Positions 7,695-15,402 of a DNA stretch of 64,000 nt are shown here, in pieces. Each line of letters begins with the position of its first letter. Position 1 is the first letter of the stretch. The notes beneath the pieces were generated by a model that was not told where the DNA came from, searched no databases, and worked only from the letters and a program-made list of their open reading frames with translations. Position numbers and translations under genes: made by a program. Origin of the DNA: JAGVSR01 sp963742405 (GTDB taxonomy: Bacteria; Pseudomonadota; Alphaproteobacteria; Rhizobiales; Hyphomicrobiaceae); contig CAVUMB010000005.1 in assembly GCA_963742405.1 (NCBI GenBank), positions 1 through 64,000 on the forward strand, in the 5' to 3' direction.

Positions 7695-8183
7695 ATGAAC
7701 CTTTGCGATTTGTGCAGCAGCTATCCCGAAAAAAATTTCGAAGCCGATGCAGTCCTTCTCGTGCAAGGAGAAAAATCCGGCCGTCTGTTGGTGTTGATTG
7801 AAGGCGCAGTCGCAATCATGTGCGACGGAACCGAAGTCGCAGTCGCGGATTCGCCGGGCGCGGTCTTTGGCGAGCTTTCACTGCTGCTCGATAAGCCCCA
7901 CATGGCCAGCGTCGTGGCGCGGCGTGCGACGCGGGTTCACGTCATTGAAAATGGCGCGGATTTTTTGCGTTCGAGCCCCGAGGTTATCTTCCAGGTGGCA
8001 AGTGTGCTGGCGGCGCGACTCCACATGCTCAGCACGTATCTGGGTGATCTGAAGCAGCAGTTCGCCGACAAGGGCGAGGATCATTTCGTCATGGTGGATG
8101 CCATCATCGCCAGCATGACGCAGCACCAGCAGGCGACCGCTCCAAGGCTAGGCTCCGACCGCGAAACGGGGGTTGCGCGCTAG
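7695..8183 (+). CDS. Stand-alone cyclic nucleotide-binding domain protein
   Basis: 162 residues. A Crp-like beta roll covers about residues 10-120 (AVLLVQGEKSGRLLVLIEGA, PGAVFGELSLLLDKPHMASV). A helical tail follows with no DNA-binding helix-turn-helix. The Arg that contacts the phosphate of cAMP is not clearly kept after LLLDKPHMA, so ligand binding is uncertain. The N-terminus has a Cys pair (CDLCSSY). It neighbours the minus-strand gene at 6607, which encodes the same domain. Confidence 0.8.
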   Translation: MNLCDLCSSYPEKNFEADAVLLVQGEKSGRLLVLIEGAVAIMCDGTEVAVADSPGAVFGELSLLLDKPHMASVVARRATRVHVIENGADFLRSSPEVIFQVASVLAARLHMLSTYLGDLKQQFADKGEDHFVMVDAIIASMTQHQQATAPRLGSDRETGVAR

Positions 8184-8199
8184 CCTTCAAAGGCTGCGT

Positions 8200-8988
8200 T
8201 CAACCCGGCGGTCTGGGTGCCATGAGCCAGGCAGGCGGCTTGGTCAGCGGTGTGACGGCCGCGGCACGCTCAACCGTAAGGTCCGCAAGCTGCGCCCCCG
8301 CTAGGGATGACCACATCGCCGCCTCTGCCTTCAAGTCGATGATGATATGAGCCGGAATGTCGCCGATCTGGTGACCTGCGTTCAAGACCCAGCTTTGGTT
8401 GATTTTATCGATCCAGGAGCCGCGGGATAGAAACGGCGCGTTGTGCGCATGGCCACAAAAGACCAAGTCCGGCTGGTATTGCACGACCCACGCCGCGAGA
8501 TCCGCGTCGCCCAGAGTACCTGACAACTCCTGCGCGGTTAGCGCGCCCTCCGGGGGAGAGTGATAGATCCAAATCCATTTGCCGCGCACTTTTCGCGCGT
8601 CGCGTTCGAGCAATTCCGCCACGCGTGCTTTTGCGAGCGGCCCGTCCCACCAGGGGCAAATCGTAAAAAGGACATTGTCGATATAGAGCCCATCGCCGTC
8701 CGTCGGAATGCCAGCGCGCAGCCTTTGAAGCCACTCTGAGCGACGCTCTCCATCGCTATCGTGACTGTCGAGATCGTGGTTCCCAGACGAAATCAGAAGT
8801 TTTGTAATCGAGGCCAATCGTTCCAGATACTTGGAGACGACGAGGATCTGCGCGCGGCCATCAACCGTGGAGAACGTGTCGAGGTGATCACCCGCCAGTA
8901 CGATCAGGTCGAACTGGGGCGCCACGCGCATCAGCCAGTCAAATTGCTTGAGCGAATAATGGAGATCGGCTGTGAGTAAGCATTTCAT
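8200..8988 (-). CDS. Metallophosphoesterase
   Basis: 262-residue calcineurin-like phosphoesterase. The metal-binding motifs appear in order: TADLHYS (D-x-H), LAGDHLD (GD), SSGNHDLD (GNHD), IYHSPPEG (H) and FCGHAHN (GHxH). It has no signal peptide and is probably cytoplasmic. The substrate cannot be named from sequence. ATG 8988 starts MKCLLTADLHY, which places the first motif correctly; upstream codons in the frame are not needed. The gene is convergent with the cyclic-nucleotide-domain gene at 7695-8183. Confidence 0.85.
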   Translation of the reverse strand: MKCLLTADLHYSLKQFDWLMRVAPQFDLIVLAGDHLDTFSTVDGRAQILVVSKYLERLASITKLLISSGNHDLDSHDSDGERRSEWLQRLRAGIPTDGDGLYIDNVLFTICPWWDGPLAKARVAELLERDARKVRGKWIWIYHSPPEGALTAQELSGTLGDADLAAWVVQYQPDLVFCGHAHNAPFLSRGSWIDKINQSWVLNAGHQIGDIPAHIIIDLKAEAAMWSSLAGAQLADLTVERAAAVTPLTKPPAWLMAPRPPG

Positions 8989-9284
8989 GCCGCGGACTTT
9001 CAAAGTGCCGAATAACGCTGCGCTTGTACCCTGCATTGCAGGGTCCCGACATTATAAAAACTGTCAATCCGAGCCAACCCTCGCCGCCACGGTCGCCAGC
9101 GTGCCCGCTTTTGGGCCAACTGGGGATTGGCCGCTCGGACGCCGTCTGACACGAATCTCGGCCTTGCGGGTAGGAGAAGTTCGCAAATCACTGTAGTTTC
9201 GACAAACGTCCAACGTCTTGGCAATGACGTGCGCCGGTACGTTGGTGCTCGGCTACGCAAGCAGTTCTGTGCCGCGTTGTCTCG

Positions 9285-9551
9285 ATGGAGAACAACAAAT
9301 GGCTATCGAATCTTCTGATTATTTGGCTTGTGATTGGTGCGATTGCTGGCTGGCTCGCCGGTCAGATCATGAAAGGTGGCGGCTTTGGACTTGTCGGCGA
9401 TATCGTCATTGGTATTGTCGGTGCCATTGTCGGCGGCTGGCTTCTGCCTCGCATTGGCGTATTCGTGCTCGGCGGCATGCTCGGTGAAATTCTGAATGCC
9501 GTGATCGGGGCCTGTTTAATCCTCTTTATTCTCCGGCTCATCAAACGATAA
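9285..9551 (+). CDS. GlsB/YeaQ/YmgE family small membrane protein
   Basis: 88 residues, almost all hydrophobic, with three predicted transmembrane helices rich in glycine. The family signature GWLAGQIMKGGGFGLVGDIV and GIVGAIVGGWLLP is clear. These proteins are often stress-induced; the molecular role is not established. The N-terminus before the first helix is longer than usual. A hairpin follows the stop by 13 bases. Confidence 0.82.
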   Translation: MENNKWLSNLLIIWLVIGAIAGWLAGQIMKGGGFGLVGDIVIGIVGAIVGGWLLPRIGVFVLGGMLGEILNAVIGACLILFILRLIKR

Positions 9552-9564
9552 CACCGACCGTGAT

Positions 9565-9601
9565 CTGGGGTGCGTAGGGTCAAGAAAAACCCGCACCCCA
9601 G
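9565..9601. terminator. Hairpin between convergent genes
   Basis: Perfect 10-base stem CTGGGGTGCG (9565-9574) and CGCACCCCAG (9592-9601). It lies between the GlsB-like gene and the minus-strand pagL-like gene and may end transcription from both sides. There is no T run. Confidence 0.6.
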
Positions 9602-9656
9602 CTCATACCCGTTTATCTAGTGAGAACTTCTGGATTTTGATGAGGCAAGGCAGTCC

Positions 9657-10211
9657 TCAGAAGCGATAGCCGTACCGGACACCCAGCCGATCAAGGCCTT
9701 CGTTGTAGTCCGCCGTGTTGGCGTTCGACATGTGCTCGAAATAGGCCGACAAGCTGTTGTGCTCGTCGAACCGATAGCCGATCTCAGCGGGAATGTGAAA
9801 GAGCACACGCGAGCCGAGTGCCTTCTCGTTTTGATCCAGCGATTTCAGTTCGGTCTCGCCGTCGTGGAAAGCCGCACCTAAACCGATACCAAAGAAAATG
9901 CCGGACGGAGTATCGATCTCCCAGCGGGCATCGATGTAGCCGTCGCTTGTGCCGCCCTCGGTCGCGATCGAGACACCGACGGCTGGGCGGATGGTGCCGC
10001 CGAGAAAGGGCAACGAAGGAGTGAGGATGGCTTCAAAGTTGATGGCGACAGCATCGTCCTCAACTCGAAAACCGCTCCATAAGTCGGGGACATCGTGCGC
10101 CAGAACACCGCCCCTCAACTCGCGTACCCAGTCACCTGCATGGGCAACGGGCACCGCTACAATGACCGTGCAGAGCCAGGGCAGCGCTTGTATGGCAGAT
10201 TTCAGCTTCAC
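9657..10211 (-). CDS. pagL: PagL-like lipid A 3-O-deacylase (acyloxyacyl hydrolase)
   Basis: 184 residues with a signal peptide (cut near VAHA/GDW) and an eight-stranded outer-membrane barrel ending in Phe (GVRYGYRF). The PagL catalytic signature is present near the C-terminus: EHMSNANTADYNEGLDRLG, with the His-Ser pair and a downstream Glu. These enzymes remove the 3-position acyl chain from lipid A in the outer membrane. Length matches the family. Confidence 0.85.
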   Translation of the reverse strand: MKLKSAIQALPWLCTVIVAVPVAHAGDWVRELRGGVLAHDVPDLWSGFRVEDDAVAINFEAILTPSLPFLGGTIRPAVGVSIATEGGTSDGYIDARWEIDTPSGIFFGIGLGAAFHDGETELKSLDQNEKALGSRVLFHIPAEIGYRFDEHNSLSAYFEHMSNANTADYNEGLDRLGVRYGYRF

Positions 10212-10482
10212 GTCGGTTGCAACCGCCCACGAACATTGAACTTGGACTATGTAGCATTACTTACGGTCCGGATGGCTGTCAGGAGGCGAAGCATCGGATT
10301 TATGGTCCTGATAGTTGCATTTGTGCCAATCGCCGGCCGGCCTAACGGCTGAGAAACCCGAGCACTCTCATGCAAGTATGAGCCGTTCTCGTGGCGACGT
10401 TAGCTTGCGCCAAGGAGCCGGGCACTCCGATCTTGCGCCGGCTTTATGCGGTCAGCTGATCTTACGGGACAGCGATTGGGCT

Positions 10483-11007
10483 TTACCGATTATCGCGTTT
10501 TGCCTGCGCAACTTTTGCCGCCTGGCGAAGCCGACCCAATTCCATGGGGCGGATCAGGTTTTGCCGCCGGCTGCTCGGCTTGCTGCGCATTCCTTCGTGA
10601 GCGTGCCGGGAGTTCAAAGGAACAACGCGCGCGTCTGCCGACTGATTTTTGAGTTCAAGCGCTTTGTGCGCGTTCTCCACGAGAGCGAGACGTGATGCCA
10701 TCTTTAGGCGCCGCTCTTGTTCGCTGTTGAGCCGTCGCATCGCCATCGCAAGAACAGCGAGTTTCAGTTTTGAGCCATCCTCAGCGCGCGACGCTGTGGC
10801 CCCCTTTGGCGACGCCTTTCCGCGCATCTCGCGTCGACGACGGCTGGCTTCTGTCCTTGCGCGATCGCGGCGCTCTCGGACGAGCTTGACAAGGTTACGC
10901 AATTCCTCGTCGGAAACATGCTGGACGTCCGGGTGATGCGATTTATTGACGAGTTCCTGCTCGTCCGAGCTGAGCGCACGCGCTTCCTGCTTCTTTGTGA
11001 TCGCCAT
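10483..11007 (-). CDS. Charged protein of unknown function
   Basis: 174 residues, very rich in Arg, Lys, Glu and Ala, with no signal peptide. The N-terminus reads MAITKKQEARALSSDEQELV and is followed by SHHPDVQHVSDEELRNLVKL, then a strongly basic arginine-rich helix. ATG 11007 is preferred over the upstream frame because GGGAG precedes it. It resembles hypothetical proteins of rhizobia; the composition suggests nucleic-acid contact, but that is inference. Confidence 0.6.
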   Translation of the reverse strand: MAITKKQEARALSSDEQELVNKSHHPDVQHVSDEELRNLVKLVRERRDRARTEASRRRREMRGKASPKGATASRAEDGSKLKLAVLAMAMRRLNSEQERRLKMASRLALVENAHKALELKNQSADARVVPLNSRHAHEGMRSKPSSRRQNLIRPMELGRLRQAAKVAQAKRDNR

Positions 11008-11111
11008 CTGACAGCTCCCGCACAAATTCCAATTACGATCGGGCCCTATGTCCCACTCAACAAGCATAACCGGGACCAAATAAATGTCCATCATGCCTAA
11101 GCGGTGCGAGC

Positions 11112-11137
11112 GGAATGGATTGCAAACCCAATGCGTT
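11112..11137 (+). promoter_or_regulatory. Candidate EcfG-type (general stress sigma) promoter
   Basis: GGAAT (11112-11116), 17 bases, CGTT (11134-11137). The alphaproteobacterial EcfG consensus is GGAAC-N16/17-CGTT, so there is one mismatch. It lies 110 bases before the DUF4239 gene at 11247. Confidence 0.35.
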
Positions 11138-11246
11138 TTGGCCCCGAATCCCATTTGCGGCGCTCAAGGATCTCGATGGGAGACGCAAAATGGACGTCGC
11201 TTGCAATTTATGCAGTAAGTGCCTTTAACGACGGAGGACAATAGCA

Positions 11247-12065
11247 ATGAGCGATGAGGCTGTACGCATGCTGTTTTTGATGTTTGCAGTCGGGGTCGCG
11301 ATGGCCATGTTTGTCGGGTCGCTCGCCATCATGGAATTCGGGCGGCGATTGGGGTCGCGGCGGTTGTCTGCCGAAGGCAGTGCTGCGATGGCCGGATTGA
11401 GCGCGGTCGAAGGTGCCGTTTTTGCATTGATGGGCTTGTTGCTGGCTTTCACGCTGTCCGGTGCCCTGCAACGATATGACGAGCGTCGTGCCCTCATCAT
11501 TCACGAGGCGAATGCCGTCAGCAGCGCTTACGACCGTCTCGGAATGCTCGATGAGCTGTCGAAGACAGAATTGAGAGCGAAGCTGAAGACGTACGTTGCT
11601 GAACGCCTCGAGCTTTATCGCCTGCCGGCCGGGTTCTCAGTCGTCGAAGACACATCTGTTTTTGACGCGGCGCAGCTGGCAAACATTGCCGAACTGAAAA
11701 CACAGCTGTGGGATGGCGCGGTCGCAGCCTGCAGTCGGGCACCAACGACATCGCCGTGCAACTTGATCCTTCCGGCGCTCAACGGAGCCTACGAGGCCGC
11801 GCGAGAGCGGGCCGGAGCTAATGAGAGGCATCCACCACGGATCATCTACGTGATGTTGTTTGGGCTGGGGTTGGGCGGCTCACTGCTCGCCGGATTTGGC
11901 ATGGGCGCGGCAGAAAAGAGAAGCATCGTTCATATGGTGACGTTCGCCGCGGCAATGTCTCTCGCCCTCTACATCATCACTGACATTGAGTTTCCGCGCC
12001 AAGGTCTCATCACTGTGGACTACTTCGACACGTTTCTCGAGCAGGCGCTGACCGCGATGAAGTAA
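11247..12065 (+). CDS. DUF4239 (bestrophin-like) membrane protein
   Basis: 272 residues. Layout matches the paralogue at 5657-6463: two N-terminal membrane segments (LFLMFAVGVAMAMFVGSLAI and GAVFALMGLLLAFTLSGAL), the block RYDERRALIIHEANAVSSAYDRL, a soluble helical region, and two C-terminal segments (IIYVMLFGLGLGGSLLAG and MVTFAAAMSLALYIITDI). GGAGG precedes the ATG. The soluble part carries a Cys pair (ACSRAPTTSPCN) absent in the paralogue. Confidence 0.78.
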   Translation: MSDEAVRMLFLMFAVGVAMAMFVGSLAIMEFGRRLGSRRLSAEGSAAMAGLSAVEGAVFALMGLLLAFTLSGALQRYDERRALIIHEANAVSSAYDRLGMLDELSKTELRAKLKTYVAERLELYRLPAGFSVVEDTSVFDAAQLANIAELKTQLWDGAVAACSRAPTTSPCNLILPALNGAYEAARERAGANERHPPRIIYVMLFGLGLGGSLLAGFGMGAAEKRSIVHMVTFAAAMSLALYIITDIEFPRQGLITVDYFDTFLEQALTAMK

Positions 12066-12147
12066 ATTCGCTCGCGTCGGAAGGATGCCGTGTGCGGCGC
12101 GATATCGTGATCGTCCGCACTCGCCACCATAGCCTCTATCAAACGGG

Positions 12148-12738
12148 CTATTTGTAAAACAAAGGTTCGCTCTTCATCAGCACCGGAAGATTGAGAAGCG
12201 AGGACAGCGGTGTTGGATCATCCGACAATAGCGGAAGTCCCAACGTGTCCGAAAGTGGAGCGGGATCATCCGGTCGAACGGCAACATTCGAACTATAATT
12301 CGAGCAAATCAGCGATGGAATTCCCGTAATGGTTTCGAAAGGGTGCTCGGTCTTTGCAAGAACCGGCCATTGCAGCGCGCTCGACAGGGGGGCGGCCTCA
12401 TCCCACAGCATCACTGAAGGGACAGGCTCCGGCACGCCGGAATCGATTGGCGAATGCTGGTGCAAGACCGACGTGGCAAGGTGGCCACCGGAAAATGGCG
12501 CGTGGACCGTAACAAGGCTCGCACCCCGACTGACGCGCTCAGCGTAAATGACAGCCTCGCTTCGCACGACATACGCCTTCACCATTTTTTCCAGTACGTC
12601 ATCGGCGCCGGCCGGCGACCCGCCAGTGCTGGACGCCGGCGTGAAGATGTGGCTGTCCGCATAGCCCAGGCGCTTCAATTCATCCCATGCTTTACGGGCG
12701 CTCTGTTCGTTGGCATATAACCGACTGATTGTTTGCAT
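12148..12738 (-). CDS. puc-operon protein with C-terminal DDPxPLSxxLxLPxL repeats
   Basis: 196 residues, 57 bases downstream of pucC and so probably the last gene of the puc operon. The N-terminus (SRLYANEQSARKAWDELKRL) looks like a general-stress YflT-type fold. The C-terminal third carries imperfect repeats: DEAAPLSSALQWPVL, HPFETITGIPSLI, DDPAPLSDTLGLPLL and DDPTPLSSLLNLPVL. There is no signal peptide or membrane helix. I recall similar Pro-Leu repeats in phototrophic Rhizobiales but know no function. A role in light-harvesting assembly is suggested only by position. Confidence 0.6.
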   Translation of the reverse strand: MQTISRLYANEQSARKAWDELKRLGYADSHIFTPASSTGGSPAGADDVLEKMVKAYVVRSEAVIYAERVSRGASLVTVHAPFSGGHLATSVLHQHSPIDSGVPEPVPSVMLWDEAAPLSSALQWPVLAKTEHPFETITGIPSLICSNYSSNVAVRPDDPAPLSDTLGLPLLSDDPTPLSSLLNLPVLMKSEPLFYK

Positions 12739-12795
12739 GATTTGTCCATCTCGCTAGAAGTCTCAGCCCGCCGGATTACTTCGATATAACAATTT

Positions 12796-14194
12796 TCATG
12801 GTGCGCTTTCAGTTCCAACTGCGGCACCACTTTGAAAAAGCGGGTACATCGCAGCAAGTGTCGCGATCAGAAGTATTGCCTCGATCGCATAGACGGTGTG
12901 GTAGCCGGTCGCCACGCCGAGTTCCGGGGCCCAATGATATCCCACGTCGCGCAGCATGGCTCCTAATGCGACCGCTATTCCGGCAGCAAAGGCCTGAACC
13001 GCCCCCCAGGTTCCAAGCGACAGGCCGACTTGCTCCTTGGGCGCGAAGTTCATCGTAGCTGTCAGGGTGCCGTGACCAAACAGGCCGCCGCCCAGACCGA
13101 TCATCAAAACTCCGAAGCCGAACAGGACTTGCGAGTACAGGTTGGCGGACGCAATGACGGCTGTGAAGCCCGCGATACCAGCCAGAGCGCCGTACCCTGC
13201 CATCCGGAACGGATCCGCTCCCTGACTGAGCACGTAAGACGCCACGGCAAACCCGATCAGTCCGCCGCCCGCAAGCGTCGCGGAGAGCCGCGTTGTCTCG
13301 CTGATGCTCATGGCCAGCACCTGGCCGCCGTACGGTTCGAGCAGCACGTCCTGCATACTGAACGCCATAGTGCCCAATCCGACGATGACAAGGAGGCGGA
13401 GCGCGTGCTCACCCTGAATGTAACGAGACCACGCATCGGTGAAGCTCGGGTCCGGCTCGTCGTTCTCGGTTTCGACTTGCGGCCGTCGCGCCTCTTGTTT
13501 CCAGAGAGCGATTCCATTCAGAACAATCGTGACGACCGCTGATCCCTGGATCACCTGGATAAGCCGCCCAGGTGAAAAATTGACCAGTAGCGCACCAAAG
13601 ATGAGCGCGCTCACGACCGATCCTGCGAGCAGCATGACGTACATGAGCCCGACGACGTTGGGTCGATCTTCCGGCCGCGCAAGATCGGTGGCGAGCGCAA
13701 GACCCACGGTTTGCGTCGTGTGAATTCCTGCACCCGACGAGCAGAAACGCCAGAGCTGCCGCCGCCTGCCCGATCCACGCCGGTGCATCAGCGGAATGTC
13801 CTTTTCCAGCCAGCACCAGCAGCGCGAAGGGCATGATGGCCAAGCCGCCGAATTGCAGCATCGTTCCACGATAAATGTAGGGGACGCGCTTCCAACCCAG
13901 CACGCATTTGTAGGTATCGGATCGATATCCGATCAGCGCTCTGAACGGGGCGAACAGCACCGGCAATGCAATCATGACCCCGACGATCGAAGCTGGAACG
14001 CCCAGCTCGACGATCATGACGCGGTTCAGTGTGCCGACCAGCAGAACCAATGACATGCCGATCGAGACTTGAATCAATGACAGTCGCAAGAGGCGTGAGA
14101 GCGGCAGGTCTTCGCTCGCCACATCTGCAAACGGCAAAAAGCGGGGCCCAAGCACGGCCCATGACCTCATCACCTTCTGACTGACGCGGTTCAT
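12796..14194 (-). CDS. pucC: PucC/LhaA light-harvesting assembly protein, frameshifted
   Basis: BCD/MFS-type membrane protein of about 465 residues with roughly 12 helices, needed for assembly of antenna complexes. The N-terminal half (14194 to about 13735) has SLIQVSIGMSLVLLVGTLNR, RALIGYRSD and GWKRVPYIYRGTMLQFGG, all typical. The C-terminal half (from GIHTTQTVGLALATDL to 12796) is in another frame. The switch falls at about 13733-13740, where one base too many (GGG for GG in the sense strand) breaks LVG-AGIHTTQ. Everything else is well conserved, so this may be a sequencing error. It follows pucBA after a hairpin and precedes the repeat protein. Confidence 0.85.
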
Positions 14195-14261
14195 GACTGA
14201 AGCGATCCGCAGTTGCCGAAATCCGGCTTGCGATTTGCGTAGTTGGAAATTGCAGAGGAGT

Positions 14262-14298
14262 ACCTGAGACCCGGGCTTCGAGCCCCCGGGCCTCAGGT
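14262..14298 (-). terminator. Stable hairpin between pucA and pucC
   Basis: ACCTGAG (14262-14268) and CCGGGC pair with GCCCGGG and CTCAGGT (14292-14298) around a short loop, with one mismatch. It lies in the pucA-pucC gap. Hairpins here in purple bacteria usually protect the abundant pucBA mRNA and reduce readthrough into pucC. Confidence 0.7.
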
Positions 14299-14320
14299 TC
14301 GCACCATGGCTGCAGCGCGA

Positions 14321-14654
14321 TTACTTCACGGTCGGCGGTGAGCCCGCCAAGGCGAGGTCACCTGGAAGGCGATCCACCTTGATAACGAACGACGAACTGT
14401 CGCCGGCCGCCGGAGTGATATTGACTGCGAAGGCGGCCTTGCCGTCTTCCGTCTTCAACACCACGGGCGATGTTCCCTTGATATTGACTGCGGCGGTGGC
14501 GGCCATGTCTTTGCCGCTGTAAGAAATTAGCCATCCACGGGGTGTTATTCAGCACCGCCGTATGCACTGCCAGCGACGTCAACGCGACGCTGCCGAGAAA
14601 GAGCGGCAACCCTATCGTGGGTTTGACCACACACCAGATTCGTCCTTGGTTCAT
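14321..14654 (-). CDS. pucA: Light-harvesting 2 alpha polypeptide, frameshifted, long C-terminal tail
   Basis: Alpha apoprotein of the peripheral antenna. The start MNQGRIW, the membrane helix and His31 (SLAVHTAVL, the B850 bacteriochlorophyll ligand) align with Rhodoblastus acidophilus PucA. Positions 40-46 read WMANFLQ, giving Phe44-Leu45, the pair found in B800-820 (LH3) complexes in place of Tyr44-Trp45. After Gln46 the frame turns arginine-rich, whereas one base over it reads sensibly (GKDMAATAAVNIKG to LALAGSPPTVK, stop at 14321), so an indel at about 14512-14520 is likely. The product would then be about 110 residues against the usual 50-70. As the bases stand, the protein ends at 14358 (98 residues). 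Confidence 0.85.
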
Positions 14655-14666
14655 GACGGCTCTCCC

Positions 14667-14828
14667 TTAACCCATCCACGGCGTGTAGAGATAGGCGAGG
14701 ATGTGTGCCACCAGCGCGATCGCGCCGAAGACACGCGTGCCATCAATCAGATGCTTATGCAGAGCCTCTGATTCCTTGATGGTCAGGCCTGTCGGCCAGA
14801 CCCTGTTTGGATCGTCCAAGCTATCCAT
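14667..14828 (-). CDS. pucB: Light-harvesting 2 beta polypeptide
   Basis: 53-residue beta apoprotein. DDPNRVWPTGLTIKESEALH is the conserved N-terminal cytoplasmic part with the first His (HKHLIDGTR). The membrane helix holds the B850 ligand His in IALVAHILAYLYTPW. ATG 14828 is preferred because GGGAG lies eight bases upstream; the nine-codon upstream extension has no support. It pairs with pucA 12 bases downstream. Confidence 0.92.
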   Translation of the reverse strand: MDSLDDPNRVWPTGLTIKESEALHKHLIDGTRVFGAIALVAHILAYLYTPWMG

Positions 14829-14848
14829 AGCCAACTTCTCCCTTCTGA

Positions 14849-14888
14849 CCGGCACGACTTATCTCGTGCCGGAACCCACGAACGTGGG
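14849..14888 (-). promoter_or_regulatory. Two hairpins in the puc mRNA leader
   Basis: CCGGCACGA (14849-14857) pairs perfectly with TCGTGCCGG (14864-14872). Directly beside it CCCACG (14875-14880) pairs with CGTGGG (14883-14888). They lie 21-60 bases upstream of the pucB start, in the leader RNA, where they could stabilise the 5' end. Confidence 0.5.
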
Positions 14889-14965
14889 GTTCTCTCCCGA
14901 CCCTGCACAGGGCCGCCTGCATGACGCGGTACCTGATCACGAGCGACTGGGCCCACCCGAGAAGC

Positions 14966-14983
14966 TGTCACCGCCAATAGACA
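14966..14983 (-). promoter_or_regulatory. PpsR/CrtJ-type site 1
   Basis: TGT, 12 bases, ACA: an exact match to the TGTN12ACA consensus of the PpsR/CrtJ repressor of photosynthesis genes. It is 138 bases upstream of the pucB start. Confidence 0.65.
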
Positions 14984-14991
14984 TGTTGACG

Positions 14992-15009
14992 TGTCAAGTA
15001 GAGTTCACA
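14992..15009 (-). promoter_or_regulatory. PpsR/CrtJ-type site 2
   Basis: Second exact TGTN12ACA, spaced 26 bases from site 1. Tandem sites of this kind are usual for PpsR-controlled promoters. The remainder of the 14829-15402 gap shows no gene; the right half probably holds the promoter of the ion channel gene. Confidence 0.65.
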
Positions 15010-15402
15010 CTCTCAGGACGCTGTCAATACGTTCGTGGTCGAATAATCGCGCTGCTGCGACGCAACAATTTTGATCCAACATCGTCGATGGAACGCGCTG
15101 TCTGCCGGTTGCCCAAGACTGCAACACCGCAACGGCATGCCATTGCAAAATCGTTCAATTTGTCCTGTTTGAAAATTCGGACAGCCCGACGCGGCGCGCC
15201 GTCGGATATCGGCCTGAGCCCGTTTCAGCATCGTGCAACGAGACCAGAGATGATGCGTGAAAGAAAAAACAGACAGGTTGCGTTTGCTCTGGCGGATTGA
15301 CCGTCGCCCGAATGGACGAAGGGCCCGATCGGGGCGCTTGATTTTCACCGCCCGAAAAAGGAGACATGGCATTCCAACGATCACGGCGAGGTCAGCGTCC
15401 AA

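Noticed and set aside
15020..15045. Third PpsR site (TGTCAATACGTTCG region)
   Set aside because: TGT is present, but 12 bases on there is GGT and not ACA.
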